Shown: positions 8,775-18,460, counted from the stretch's first letter. The stretch: 42,167 nt of DNA from Candidatus Omnitrophota bacterium (GCA_026416665.1 JAOAET010000040.1:1-42167), one strand, 5' to 3'. Notes: a model not told the origin generated them from the sequence alone. Program-made: numbers and translations.

Positions 8775-9779
8775 TTAAACAATGTCTACTGTTTTCTTAC
8801 CTTTTATTATTCTGCCAATCTCCCAACAGGGAATTTTAAATTGTGCTAAAAAGTGCATAATCTGTTGGCTTTTTTCTGCAGATACAATCAGCACCATCCC
8901 TATACCCATATTAAAAGTATGATACATTTCTTTTTCAGGGATATTGCCTTTTAACTGAATAAAACGAAAAATTTCCGGAACTGTCCAAGAAGATTTTTCA
9001 ATTTGTGCACTTAAATTAACAGGCAATATCCTGGCTATCTTGTCATAAAATGCTCCTCCAGTTATGTGTGCAATCCCATGCACTGCCTGTTTAAATTGCC
9101 TGATAGTCTCTAAAACGGGTTTAACATAAATCCGAGTAGATTTTAACAATTCATTACTCATTCTTTTTTGCTCAACCGTAGTTAAAACTTTACGAACCAA
9201 TGAAAAACCATTAGAATGCAAACCCGTGGAAGCCAAACCAATTATTCTGTCTTTTATGTCTATTTTTGTGCCATCAATAATGAAATCTTTTTCCACCACT
9301 CCAACACAAAACCCAGCGATATCATATTCTCCCTCTTTATACATCCCAGGCATCTGTGCTGTTTCTCCACCAACCAGGGCACATCCTGCGTCTTGACAAC
9401 CTTTGGTTATACCTTTTACTACTTCTTGCAATATGTCTTGTTCTATTTTGGAATAGGCAAGGTAGTCTAGAAAAAAAATTGGTTTAGCTCCTACACAAAG
9501 GATATCGTTCACATTCATTGCTACACAATCAATTCCTATTGTATCGTGTTTATTTACTAAACGCGCAATCGCCAGTTTTGTCCCTACTCCGTCAGCAGAA
9601 GAGACCAAAACCGGTTTGTGCCATTTATCCTTTTCAAACTCAAATAAACTACCAAATCCTCCAATACCTTTTAATACCTCTCTCCCATAAGAACAGCTAA
9701 CTAACTTGGCTATTCTTTGTTTAAAAAGCGTAGCTGCCTGAATATCTACTCCTGCTTTTTTATAGGTAAGCTTTTTCAT
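8775..9779 (-). CDS. purM: Phosphoribosylformylglycinamidine cyclo-ligase (AIR synthetase)
   Basis: I choose the ATG at 9779 ('MKKLTYKKAGVDI'). It begins exactly where PurM proteins begin and overlaps the preceding stop as ATGA, a sign of translational coupling; the longer frame would add ten atypical residues. 'VSSADGVGTKLAIA', 'GIDCVAMNVNDILCVGAKPIFFLDYLA' and 'ALVGGETAQMPGMY' are the standard AIRS blocks. The enzyme closes the imidazole ring (FGAM to AIR) with ATP. Confidence 0.96.
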   Translation of the reverse strand: MKKLTYKKAGVDIQAATLFKQRIAKLVSCSYGREVLKGIGGFGSLFEFEKDKWHKPVLVSSADGVGTKLAIARLVNKHDTIGIDCVAMNVNDILCVGAKPIFFLDYLAYSKIEQDILQEVVKGITKGCQDAGCALVGGETAQMPGMYKEGEYDIAGFCVGVVEKDFIIDGTKIDIKDRIIGLASTGLHSNGFSLVRKVLTTVEQKRMSNELLKSTRIYVKPVLETIRQFKQAVHGIAHITGGAFYDKIARILPVNLSAQIEKSSWTVPEIFRFIQLKGNIPEKEMYHTFNMGIGMVLIVSAEKSQQIMHFLAQFKIPCWEIGRIIKGKKTVDIV

Positions 9780-11170
9780 AGAGTTTTTCCTGTCCAACAA
9801 TAAGTGCACAGTTTTTCCCTTGGTAAACCAATTGCCTCTACCATATCATTAAGCCGTTGATAAACAAGCGTTGTGACTTCCAAATCTTTTCGTATCCAAT
9901 CAACCATTGCCCTGTGTTTTGAAGAATTTTCATCTACATACTCGGTAACATCTTGAATATCCCTACCCTCTAAGGCGCGTATGGCTTTGCGGGCAGCTAA
10001 CTCTTGCGTGGTGCGTGTAGAGAAATTAAATTTGCAAGGAAACATAAGCGGTGGGCAAGCAATACGCAAATGTATTTCTTTTACTGCGCACTGTTTTAGT
10101 TTTGTTATAGTAAAATTTTTAAACTGGGTCCCGCGTACAATGGAATCATCGCAAATAATTACTCGTTTACCTTTAATAATCTCCTCAATGGGAATAAGTT
10201 TCATCTTTGCTACAAGGTCCCTTGTCTTTTGTGACGGTGGTGTGTAACTACGCCCGTAACCTGGTGTGTATTTTACTAAAATTCGTCGGTAAGGAATTCC
10301 TGACTCCATAGCATAACCGAGGGCATGGGCTGTGCCTGAATCAGGAATACCACTTACCAAATCTGCTGCTACTGTTTCTCTTCGGGCTAAAGCCCTTCCA
10401 CAATTCTCGCGAACAATCTCAGTGTTCACTCCCTCGTAACAAGACGCAGGAAATCCCGTATAAATCCATAAAAAGGCGCAGGTCTGATTAACACCATTAC
10501 CTTTTTGTTTAACTTTTATCCCTTCGGCAGTAAGTAAAATTATTTCAGCAGGAGCAAGATATCTTTTGATTTTGTAACCAAGATTGTGAAACGCTGCCGT
10601 CTCAGTAGTAACTGCTAAACTGCCTTTTTTTTCGCCTATTACAAGAGGAAAATAACCGTAGCGGTCACGCGCTGCATAAATACCTTCTTCAGCCAAAATT
10701 AATAAAGAACAGGAACCTTGAATTTTTCTAAACATAAGTTGTATCCCATCAACAATATCCTTACCACCTAAAATAAGTTTTGCCACCAGTTCGGTATGAT
10801 TGACACTACCATCCGCAACCTCGCCAAAAGATTGTCCTTGTTGGTATAATAGTTCAGTAAGTTGTTGGGCATTGTCAATGAAACCATTGGTAACAATGGC
10901 AAAAGGACCAAATTTGGATTTTACAAAAATAGGTTGTTCATCCTTAGAGCTAATCACTCCTATTCCTTTGTTACCTGGCATATTTTCGTACTCACAAAAA
11001 AACTTAGATTTAAACTGGCTGTCACTTATATTATGAATCTTTCGTATAAGTGTCTTATTCCAAACCGCAAGCCCTGCAAACTCTGTGCCTAAATGTGAAT
11101 GGTAATCAGTTCCAAAGAAAAGCTCACTACGACAATCACCTTGAGAAACCACACCAAAAATCCCACTCAT
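9776..11170 (-). CDS. Second amidophosphoribosyltransferase-like protein, catalytic Cys replaced by Ser
   Basis: This 464-residue PurF paralogue begins 'MSGIFGVVSQGD'. The residue after Met, which is the N-terminal Cys nucleophile of Ntn glutamine amidotransferases, is Ser here. Cys13 is the nearest cysteine. The phosphoribosyltransferase half keeps its PRPP loop ('VIICDDSIVRGTQ') and flap region ('GIPDSGTAHALGYA'). C-terminal 'CTYCWTGKTL' matches the Fe-S ligand pair of Bacillus-type PurF. I recall a PurF-like subfamily in Bacteroidetes starting 'MGGFFGVVSKEDC' that has the same layout, so this is probably a distinct subfamily and not decay. Function is unknown: perhaps ammonia-dependent, a regulatory partner of the true PurF, or an altered amidotransferase. 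It is coupled to purM by ATGA. Confidence 0.85.
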   Translation of the reverse strand: MSGIFGVVSQGDCRSELFFGTDYHSHLGTEFAGLAVWNKTLIRKIHNISDSQFKSKFFCEYENMPGNKGIGVISSKDEQPIFVKSKFGPFAIVTNGFIDNAQQLTELLYQQGQSFGEVADGSVNHTELVAKLILGGKDIVDGIQLMFRKIQGSCSLLILAEEGIYAARDRYGYFPLVIGEKKGSLAVTTETAAFHNLGYKIKRYLAPAEIILLTAEGIKVKQKGNGVNQTCAFLWIYTGFPASCYEGVNTEIVRENCGRALARRETVAADLVSGIPDSGTAHALGYAMESGIPYRRILVKYTPGYGRSYTPPSQKTRDLVAKMKLIPIEEIIKGKRVIICDDSIVRGTQFKNFTITKLKQCAVKEIHLRIACPPLMFPCKFNFSTRTTQELAARKAIRALEGRDIQDVTEYVDENSSKHRAMVDWIRKDLEVTTLVYQRLNDMVEAIGLPREKLCTYCWTGKTL

Positions 11171-11197
11171 AAGCGTCGGTTATAAATTTGGCTATCT

Positions 11198-12625
11198 CTA
11201 ACAGCTTAAATTTTTATTCCGTTCTAATGCAAATTTATCAAAACAATATTGTTTTACAGGATACTGTCCGCTCCAACAAGCAGTACAGTAATGCTTCTTT
11301 TCATAAACTAGACACTTAAGCATACCCTCTAGACTTAAGTATCCTAAACTATCTACTTCCAGATATTGACGAATTTTTTCTATTGTATCCAAACGATTAG
11401 CGATTAACTCTTCAGGTCTATGAAAGTCTATTCCATAAAAACAGGCAAAGCGATGAGGAGGACAAGAGATACGTAAATGTACCTCTTTTACCCCTGCCTG
11501 ACGCAGAGTGCGCATTCTAATCTTAGAAGTTGTTCCCCGCACAATGGAATCGTCTACTACTACAATACGTTTGCCTCTTAAAACTTCTTTTAAAAGATTA
11601 AATTTTATACGCACGCTTAACTGGCGTTCCCCCTGAAATGGTTGGATAAAGGTTCTGCCTACATAATGATTGCGAATAATACCCATCTCAATCGGTAAAC
11701 CTGCTTCTTGTGCATAACCCAATGCCGCGGAATAACCAGAGTCTGGTACAGGAATCACACAGTCTGCTTTTACAGGATGTTCACGTGCCAATTGTATCCC
11801 CAATTTACGCCTCAATTGGTGAACATTCTCTCCAAATATAAAAGAATCAGGCCGTGCAAAATATACATGTTCGAAAATACAAAAAGCATGTCTTTGTGGA
11901 GGGCTTGGCATTTGATAAGACTTAATTCCTTTATCGTTAATCACTACAATTTCTCCTGGTGAAACTTCCCGGATAAAACGCGCACCAATTAAATCAAAAG
12001 CACAGGTCTCTGAAGCAAGACAATACGCCCTATTTAGCTTACCCAGACATAGTGGGCGAAAACCCAAAGGATCACGCACACCGATAAGATTATTTTCATT
12101 CATAAGTACAAGTGAATAAGCACCTTGCGTCTTCTGTAAAGCAGAACTGAGGCGTTTAATTATGTCCTGAGAACGGACTTTAGCCATTAAGTGAATAATT
12201 ATTTCAGAATCAGTAGTGGTCTGGAAAATAGATCCCTGCTGTTCTAATTCTTTACGTAACATTAAAGAATTCACAAGATTTCCATTGTGGGCAATACAAA
12301 CAGACCCATAGGCATCATCAATAAGTAACGGCTGAGCATTTTTTAAAACACTTGCACCTGTGGTGGAATAACGCACATGGCCAACTGCAGCCTTTCCTTT
12401 TAATCGTTGCAGAATCTCTTCTTGAAAAACATCGTTTACCAATCCCGTTGCTTTATATCCGTTTAGTATACCTGAGTTATTAACTACAATCCCTGCTGCT
12501 TCTTGTCCTCGATGTTGCAACGCAAAAAGTCCAAGATAGGCCAGCCAAGATGCCTTTGAATGTCCCCAAATACCAAATATTCCGCAATACTCACGGGGTT
12601 GGTCAAACCAAATGTCTCTTGGCAT
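11198..12625 (-). CDS. purF: Amidophosphoribosyltransferase (glutamine PRPP amidotransferase)
   Basis: I start at the ATG at 12625, with GGAG six bases upstream; an ATG at 12637 is the alternative. The protein then has a 13-residue propeptide before C14 ('EYCGIFGIWG'), the nucleophile exposed after cleavage. 'ALQHRGQEAAGI' and 'HNGNLVNS' are glutaminase blocks, and 'VVVDDSIVRGTT' is the PRPP loop. Cysteines in 'HAFCIFEHVYFARPDS', 'RFACFYGIDF' and 'HYCTACWSG' match the [4Fe-4S] ligands of the Bacillus-type enzyme, where the cluster governs oxygen-sensitive stability. It catalyses the first committed purine step. It overlaps purQ by about 23 bases. Confidence 0.96.
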   Translation of the reverse strand: MPRDIWFDQPREYCGIFGIWGHSKASWLAYLGLFALQHRGQEAAGIVVNNSGILNGYKATGLVNDVFQEEILQRLKGKAAVGHVRYSTTGASVLKNAQPLLIDDAYGSVCIAHNGNLVNSLMLRKELEQQGSIFQTTTDSEIIIHLMAKVRSQDIIKRLSSALQKTQGAYSLVLMNENNLIGVRDPLGFRPLCLGKLNRAYCLASETCAFDLIGARFIREVSPGEIVVINDKGIKSYQMPSPPQRHAFCIFEHVYFARPDSFIFGENVHQLRRKLGIQLAREHPVKADCVIPVPDSGYSAALGYAQEAGLPIEMGIIRNHYVGRTFIQPFQGERQLSVRIKFNLLKEVLRGKRIVVVDDSIVRGTTSKIRMRTLRQAGVKEVHLRISCPPHRFACFYGIDFHRPEELIANRLDTIEKIRQYLEVDSLGYLSLEGMLKCLVYEKKHYCTACWSGQYPVKQYCFDKFALERNKNLSC

Positions 12626-13364
12626 ATTCAACTCCATTTCTAAATATCAATAATCCATGTCCATCATTATTACTGGCTGTCTTATGCCAGTGAGGGTGTT
12701 GATAAACATCAATGTGACGCTCAGGATGAGGCATTAACCCCAATATTCTTCCAGTTTTGTCGCAAATACCAGCAATATCTTCTACTGAGCCATTAGGATT
12801 GTTTACGTAACGAAAGACAATTTGCCTATTGGCTTTTATCCTTTCTAAAACTTCCTTGTTTTTCACCACAAACTTTCCTTCTCCGTGAGCAATGGGCAGA
12901 TAAATGGTTGTAGGAATATTGCGTGTCCAAACACACTCACTTGACTGAGGCTGGTGTCTTAAATAAACCCATTCATCACGAAAAAGACCACTGTCATTAA
13001 TAATTAAACTTGCTTCCTGAGTCCACTGGGTATTACCAGGTAATAAACCACTTTTAACAAGAATCTGAAAACCATTACAGATACCAATAATTAGGCGACC
13101 ATTCAAAACAAACTCAGTAAGGCTTTGGCGGAGACGACAACGTAACTCATTAGCGAAAACCTTTCCTGCGGCTATATCATCGCCATAGGTAAAACCACCG
13201 GGTAACGCCAGAATATGATATTGTAACAAATTGCGCTCAGCTTTTAATAAAGTATTAATGTGAACCAATTCTACCTCTGCCTGTGCACGTTTGAAAGCAA
13301 AGGCAGTTTCGTAATCGCAGTTTGTTCCTGCTGTTCTTAAGACGCATACTCTTGGTTTACGCAT
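12603..13364 (-). CDS. purQ: Phosphoribosylformylglycinamidine synthase, glutaminase subunit
   Basis: The 253-residue class I glutamine amidotransferase has the nucleophile C96 in 'GICNGFQILVKSGLLPG', the oxyanion 'LPGGFTYGDD', the catalytic-type 'AHGEGKFV' and the triad 'PHPERH'. It supplies ammonia to PurL. It is somewhat longer than the Bacillus subunit (about 227) through insertions in the middle. Start ATG lies 9 bases after the LOG gene stop, and the 3' end overlaps purF. Confidence 0.95.
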   Translation of the reverse strand: MRKPRVCVLRTAGTNCDYETAFAFKRAQAEVELVHINTLLKAERNLLQYHILALPGGFTYGDDIAAGKVFANELRCRLRQSLTEFVLNGRLIIGICNGFQILVKSGLLPGNTQWTQEASLIINDSGLFRDEWVYLRHQPQSSECVWTRNIPTTIYLPIAHGEGKFVVKNKEVLERIKANRQIVFRYVNNPNGSVEDIAGICDKTGRILGLMPHPERHIDVYQHPHWHKTASNNDGHGLLIFRNGVEYAKRHLV

Positions 13365-13372
13365 AGTTTAAC

Positions 13373-14056
13373 TTAACAAATATCACGATGCCGACGATAA
13401 AAACAATCAATAATCTTTACCACATCCTTTGGTTCATCTACTACTTTAAATAGCTGTAATTCTTCTTTAGTTATACAACCGCTCTTATAAGGAGTATCTT
13501 CTAACCAGTGCACCAGACCTTGCCAATATTGGCTTCCTACTACTACCACGGGAAAGCGTGGAATACGAAGTGTAGCAATAAGATTAATGGCCTCAGTAAA
13601 TTCATCTAATGTCCCCCAACCACCAGGCATAATTACAAATGCCTTAGCGTATTTGACAAACATTACTTTACGAATAAAAAAGTATCTAAAATCTAACAAA
13701 GTATCTACGTAAGGATTAGGATGCTGTTGTAGAGGAAGTTGTATATTTAAACCAATAGAACGACCTTTGGCACGCTTTGCACCTTTATTGGCTGCTTCCA
13801 TTAAACTTGGACCACTTCCTGTAATGATTGTGTAACCTTGCTTTGCTAAAAGATAAGCAACTTCTTCTGCTAATTTATAATATGGGTGAGTTGGTGGTAA
13901 TCGGCTTGACCCAAAAATAGAAACACCTTTTTTTACATCGGCAAGGGTCTCAAAACCGTCTACAAACTCAGCCATAATACGAAATATACGCCACGGCTCT
14001 TCGGTATCAAACTCATGCTTCTGGAACAAAGGGTTATTAGTTTTCTTGTTTACCAT
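13373..14056 (-). CDS. LOG family protein (Rossmann-fold nucleotide 5'-monophosphate phosphoribohydrolase family)
   Basis: This 227-residue protein has both LOG signatures: 'ITGSGPSLMEAANKGA' (usual GGGxxGxME pattern, slightly altered) and 'PGGWGTLDEFTEAI' (PGGxGTxxE). Plant and bacterial LOG enzymes release the base from nucleoside 5'-monophosphates, and some bacterial relatives (PpnN) degrade purine monophosphates. The gene lies inside the purine operon between purL and purQ, which suggests AMP/GMP or an intermediate as substrate, but that is an inference. RBS AAAGGAG precedes ATG. Confidence 0.88.
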   Translation of the reverse strand: MVNKKTNNPLFQKHEFDTEEPWRIFRIMAEFVDGFETLADVKKGVSIFGSSRLPPTHPYYKLAEEVAYLLAKQGYTIITGSGPSLMEAANKGAKRAKGRSIGLNIQLPLQQHPNPYVDTLLDFRYFFIRKVMFVKYAKAFVIMPGGWGTLDEFTEAINLIATLRIPRFPVVVVGSQYWQGLVHWLEDTPYKSGCITKEELQLFKVVDEPKDVVKIIDCFYRRHRDIC

Positions 14057-14111
14057 TGCCGCTCCTTTTCTAATGGGCTTTCTTTTTATCTTACCGGTGA
14101 TATACTAATTA

Positions 14112-17054
14112 TTACCACGCCAAAGGTCTCTTCCACGCATCTCGTAATAACCCGATATCTGCACGAATACATGGTTTACCATCTAAACCAAAAACCACAA
14201 AATCTTTTTTCTGACAGACACAACCAATACATCCAAAGCTTATACCTTCTAACATACGCTCAAACGCCTCTTTATGTCGCCGTGGCACCTCTACAATAAA
14301 ACGCGAATTGGATTCAGAGAACAAAATAGTGTCATTAGATATACGTTTAGTTAATGACTTTTTCTTCTTATTAATGCTGTTACCACCATCACTAACAAAA
14401 GGCACCTCTTTTAAAAATATTGTCATTCCCTTATTACCTGCAAAAGCCATCTCTGCACAGGCAACCGCTAAACCACCCTCTGAACAATCATGCATTGCAG
14501 AAATTAGCCCTGCGCGAACTGCTTTGCTGAGCGCCACAAATGTTTTTTTTGCACTCTCTACTCGCACCCGCGGAACGGAGTTGCCCACCGCCCCCAATAA
14601 CTTGTAATAGTAGGAACCTGCTAACTCCTCATAGGTATTACCAACAATATAAATCAAATCATCAACATTCTTGGTATACATAGAAATCGCATGCTTTATA
14701 TCATCCATCACTGCTATTGCTGAAATAAGTAAGGTTCCAGGAATTGGTTTTGAAACACCTTTTGTTGAATATTCGTTATTTAAAGAATCTTTACCTGAAA
14801 TAAATGGTGTTCCAAAACCCTTAGCTGTGTCATAACAACCTAAAGCAGCACGCACTAGTGTTCCCAAACGGTCAGGTTTATCCGGATTACCCCAGCAGAA
14901 ATTGTCTAAGAGCGCAACCTGGTCCAACGAACCACCTACAGCAATAATCTGGCGAAGTGCCTCGTCAATACAGGAAGCAGCCATCCAATAAGGGTCAATA
15001 AGGCCATAACGAAAATTGATGCCACAAGAGACAATCACTGCTTTCTCTGAATCCAAAAATGGGCGAACTATAGCTGCATCTGACGGACCATCATTAAATA
15101 CACCTACCAGTGGTTTTAATACTGAACCGCCCTGAACTTCGTGGTCATATTGCCGTATCACCCACTCCTTAGAACAGATAGAATAATCTGATAAAAGCTT
15201 TTCAAGGATTTTTGTGAAATCTTTCTTTGGTGGTATCTTTGGTTCAGGAAACCGTGGCTGTATAAACCTTGCTTTTTTTTCTGGTTTAGGAAGACCTTCG
15301 TGTAAGAAGGTCATATCAAGGTCACAAACAAGATTTCCTTGGTAGTAAAGTTGTAATCGCTTGGTATTCGTAAACTCACCAATAACCGTTGCTTCTACGT
15401 TTTCATTCTTAAAGATTTCTTCTAAACGTAACCAATTTTCTTTAGGCACAGATAAAACCATTCGCTCCTGCGACTCAGAAATCCAGATTTCCGTATAAGA
15501 AAGCCCTGAATACTTAAGGGGAACTTTTTCTAAATCTACTCTGCAACCCAAAGCTTGAGCCATCTCCCCTACTGCCGAAGACAAACCACCTGCTCCACAA
15601 TCAGTAATGCAAGTATATAACCCTGCATCGCGTGCTTGTAAAATAGCATCTACCATTTTCTTTTCTTGAATGGGATTACCTATCTGAACAGCGCCACTTG
15701 AAATTGTCTCTGACTCATGAGTTAATTCTCCAGAAGAGAAAGTTGCTCCGTGTATGCCATCGCGACCAGTCTTGCCACCCACCAAAACAATTAACTCACC
15801 TTTAGAGGCCTTCTTAAATGCTTTATCGCGCGGCAGAACTCCTGCAGTGCCACAATAAACTAAAGGATTACAAACAAAACCTTCATCAAAAAGAACAGCA
15901 CCATTTACTGTTGGTATACCCATTTTGTTACCATAATCGCGCACTCCTGCCACCACCCCTTTGGCAATACGTTTGGGATGCAGTGTCCCAGGTGGAAGTT
16001 TAGAAAATGAATAATCTGGAGGACCAAAACAAAAAACATCGGTATTAAAAATTGGCTTTGCGCCTAGCCCTGTACCTAAAGGGTCACGAATTACACCACC
16101 AATACCCGTATTTGCTCCCCCAAATGGCTCTAGTGCCGACGGATGATTATGTGTCTCGACTTTGAAACAAATATTATTTTTCTCGTCAAAACTAATTACG
16201 CCAGCATTGTCCCGAAATACTGAAACACACCAAGGCTTATTAAGTTCCTGGGTAACTTTCATAATGGTGGTTTTTAACAAATTATCTATCTTTAGACGAC
16301 GAACTCTCTTGTTTCCTATTAATTTCTCTTCATAGCGGATTTTTCCCCGAAACGTTTTATGCGCGCAATGCTCAGACCAAGTCTGCGCAATAGTCTCTAG
16401 TTCGCAGTCTGTGGGATTACGTCCAAGACTTTGAAAATACTTTTTAATCTGGCGCATCTCTATTAAACTTAGAAAAAGTTGTCCATCCTTACTTATTTGC
16501 TGCAGTTTTCTATCAGACGCGCCCAACAAATCCACTGTTACCAAATTAAAATGGTAATCAATCTTACCGATTGGCAAAGATCCCTTATTGTCTTCTGTTA
16601 CGATATGCTGGATAAGTTTGTTATAAAGAAGTTTTTCTTGGACGAGATTTATTTCTTTGGCACTTAAGTTACCACGTATAATATATTTTTTAGCGGTCTT
16701 AACTGCCGAAACCCCTTTTATCCCTAAGTCACTTATTCCTTTTAATACCGAATCTTCAACAGGGTCCATCACACCAGGATTATAAGCGACTTCTATAACA
16801 TGGATATTCTTAGCAGACCTTATACTATCTTTATTTGATACAATGTGTGCTTCCTGAACAATGGGGTCAACCAGAAGTTCGTCGGTTATCTTCTGAATAT
16901 CATTGTGATTCAATTCACCATAAATGTTATAGACCTGTACGAAGGAAACGGATTTAACCTTTTTTATACCCAGGTCTAAAATATCTTTTCTTATCCCTTC
17001 TCCAACTGCGTCAAAAATCCCTTCTTTTTCTCTAATTTCAATTTTCCAAAACAT
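14112..17054 (-). CDS. purL: Phosphoribosylformylglycinamidine synthase PurL with two N-terminal PurS-like modules
   Basis: This 980-residue protein is intermediate between small PurL (about 740) and the large PurL with glutaminase (about 1300). Residues about 1-80 and 85-165 look like a tandem PurS-type repeat: 'EGIFDAVGEGIRKDILDLGIKKV' and 'PVEDSVLKGISDLGIKGV' align with each other, and each is followed by a strand ending in '...YNIYGEL' or '...KYIIRGNL'. The rest is a normal PurL ('TWSEHCAHKTF', 'KVETHNHPSALEPFGGA', 'GAGGLSSAVGEMA', 'HDCSEGGLAVACAEM'). PurQ is separate, so the complex would be PurS-free PurLQ. It converts FGAR to FGAM. RBS CGGAG precedes ATG. Confidence 0.94.
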   Translation of the reverse strand: MFWKIEIREKEGIFDAVGEGIRKDILDLGIKKVKSVSFVQVYNIYGELNHNDIQKITDELLVDPIVQEAHIVSNKDSIRSAKNIHVIEVAYNPGVMDPVEDSVLKGISDLGIKGVSAVKTAKKYIIRGNLSAKEINLVQEKLLYNKLIQHIVTEDNKGSLPIGKIDYHFNLVTVDLLGASDRKLQQISKDGQLFLSLIEMRQIKKYFQSLGRNPTDCELETIAQTWSEHCAHKTFRGKIRYEEKLIGNKRVRRLKIDNLLKTTIMKVTQELNKPWCVSVFRDNAGVISFDEKNNICFKVETHNHPSALEPFGGANTGIGGVIRDPLGTGLGAKPIFNTDVFCFGPPDYSFSKLPPGTLHPKRIAKGVVAGVRDYGNKMGIPTVNGAVLFDEGFVCNPLVYCGTAGVLPRDKAFKKASKGELIVLVGGKTGRDGIHGATFSSGELTHESETISSGAVQIGNPIQEKKMVDAILQARDAGLYTCITDCGAGGLSSAVGEMAQALGCRVDLEKVPLKYSGLSYTEIWISESQERMVLSVPKENWLRLEEIFKNENVEATVIGEFTNTKRLQLYYQGNLVCDLDMTFLHEGLPKPEKKARFIQPRFPEPKIPPKKDFTKILEKLLSDYSICSKEWVIRQYDHEVQGGSVLKPLVGVFNDGPSDAAIVRPFLDSEKAVIVSCGINFRYGLIDPYWMAASCIDEALRQIIAVGGSLDQVALLDNFCWGNPDKPDRLGTLVRAALGCYDTAKGFGTPFISGKDSLNNEYSTKGVSKPIPGTLLISAIAVMDDIKHAISMYTKNVDDLIYIVGNTYEELAGSYYYKLLGAVGNSVPRVRVESAKKTFVALSKAVRAGLISAMHDCSEGGLAVACAEMAFAGNKGMTIFLKEVPFVSDGGNSINKKKKSLTKRISNDTILFSESNSRFIVEVPRRHKEAFERMLEGISFGCIGCVCQKKDFVVFGLDGKPCIRADIGLLRDAWKRPLAW

Positions 17055-17086
17055 GAAAAACTCCGAGGAAGGCCATTTAAGATGTC

Positions 17087-18379
17087 TTATAAACCTACCT
17101 TGCGGAAAATGGTCTTTACGTGGCGTAGATAAAAGTTTAAGTCCATCAGTTTATCTAACTGCTCAGCAGTAATATACCGGGCAAAAACTGGATCAGCCAG
17201 TAAATTAGTGCGGAAATCTCCTTGTCCCTGCCAAGTCTTCATTGCACAACGTTGAACAATATCATAAGCAGCAGGTCGGCTTAAACCTTTTTCCATAAGT
17301 GCAATCAGAACTCTCTGGGAGAAAATCAGTCCTTTCGTCTTAATCAGATTTGCTGCCATATTTTGCGGATAGACAATTAAACCTTCTATTACTTCAATGC
17401 ATTTATGCAACATATAATCCAAGACAATAGTAGAATCAGGCAGAGTAATCCTTTCCACAGAGGAATGGCTAATATCGCGTTCATGCCATAGGGCAATGTT
17501 TTCAAAAGCAGTTAAGGCATTTGCACGCAAGATTCGACTTAGACCACAAATACGTTCACAGATTACTGGATTGCGTTTGTGAGGCATTGCAGAAGAACCT
17601 TTTTGCCCTTTGGCAAACGGCTCTTCTACCTCTAGCACCTCTGTGCGCTGTAGATGCCTTATCTCTTGAGCAAATTTTTCTAAAGAGGCACCTATACCAG
17701 CAAGGGTAGACAGATAATACGCATAAATATCCCGTTGAATTACCTGTGTAGCGATATTTACAGGACGCAATCCTAATTTCTTACACACATATATTTCTAC
17801 TTTAGGATCAATATTAGAATAGGTACCTACCGCACCCGAAAGTTTTCCACAACAGACTTCTTCTTTTGCACGCTTAAGACGTTCTATGTGACGTTTTATC
17901 TCATCGTACCAGAGAGCAAGCTTAAGACCAAAAGTAGTGGGCTCAGCATGCACGCCGTGTGTACGACCTATACATACCGTATCTCTATACTGACGTGCCT
18001 TCTTGGCTAAGACATTTGACAGTTTCTTTAAATCTTCTAACAAAATATCTGAAGCTTGTACTAACTGTACATTAAGCGTAGTATCTAGGAGATCCGATGA
18101 AGTAAGCCCAATGTGCAAATACTGCGCATCTTTACCAAGAGAGTTGGCTACATCGGTAACAAAGGCAACTATATCATGTTGAGTCTTTTTCTCTATTTCC
18201 TGAATTCTTTTTACAGAAAATCTTGCTTTCTTACAAATACGCTCTACTGCCTCAGCAGGCACAAGGCCTAACTTACTATGTGCCTGGCAGACAAGTAGTT
18301 CTATCTGGAGCATAATGCGGAATTTGTTTTCGTCTTGCCAAATACTGGTCATTTGCGGAAGACTATAACGTGGTATCAT
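17087..18379 (-). CDS. purB: Adenylosuccinate lyase
   Basis: The 430-residue fumarase/aspartase superfamily enzyme carries the signature 'GSSAMPHKRNPVICE', plus 'HDIVAFVTDVANSLG' and 'GRTHGVHAEPTTFG' with the catalytic His residues. It acts twice in purine synthesis (SAICAR to AICAR and adenylosuccinate to AMP). It is the promoter-proximal gene of the purine operon. RBS AAGGAG lies 6-7 bases before ATG. Confidence 0.96.
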   Translation of the reverse strand: MIPRYSLPQMTSIWQDENKFRIMLQIELLVCQAHSKLGLVPAEAVERICKKARFSVKRIQEIEKKTQHDIVAFVTDVANSLGKDAQYLHIGLTSSDLLDTTLNVQLVQASDILLEDLKKLSNVLAKKARQYRDTVCIGRTHGVHAEPTTFGLKLALWYDEIKRHIERLKRAKEEVCCGKLSGAVGTYSNIDPKVEIYVCKKLGLRPVNIATQVIQRDIYAYYLSTLAGIGASLEKFAQEIRHLQRTEVLEVEEPFAKGQKGSSAMPHKRNPVICERICGLSRILRANALTAFENIALWHERDISHSSVERITLPDSTIVLDYMLHKCIEVIEGLIVYPQNMAANLIKTKGLIFSQRVLIALMEKGLSRPAAYDIVQRCAMKTWQGQGDFRTNLLADPVFARYITAEQLDKLMDLNFYLRHVKTIFRKVGL

Positions 18380-18402
18380 ATTTTCTCCTTGGTAGAGGAA
18401 TT

Positions 18403-18431
18403 ATTATAACAAAATTATACCCCTTCTGCAA
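18403..18431 (-). promoter_or_regulatory. Promoter of the purine operon (purB)
   Basis: On the minus strand TTGCAG (18431-18426), 17 bases, then TATAAT (18408-18403). Transcription would begin near 18396, giving a leader of only about 17 bases before purB with AAGGAG inside it. No room is left for a riboswitch or attenuator, so any purine control would act at the promoter. A second TATAAT-like hexamer lies just upstream but has no good -35. Confidence 0.65.
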
Positions 18432-18460
18432 ACAAAAACGAAAAAATTGTAATAAAATCC

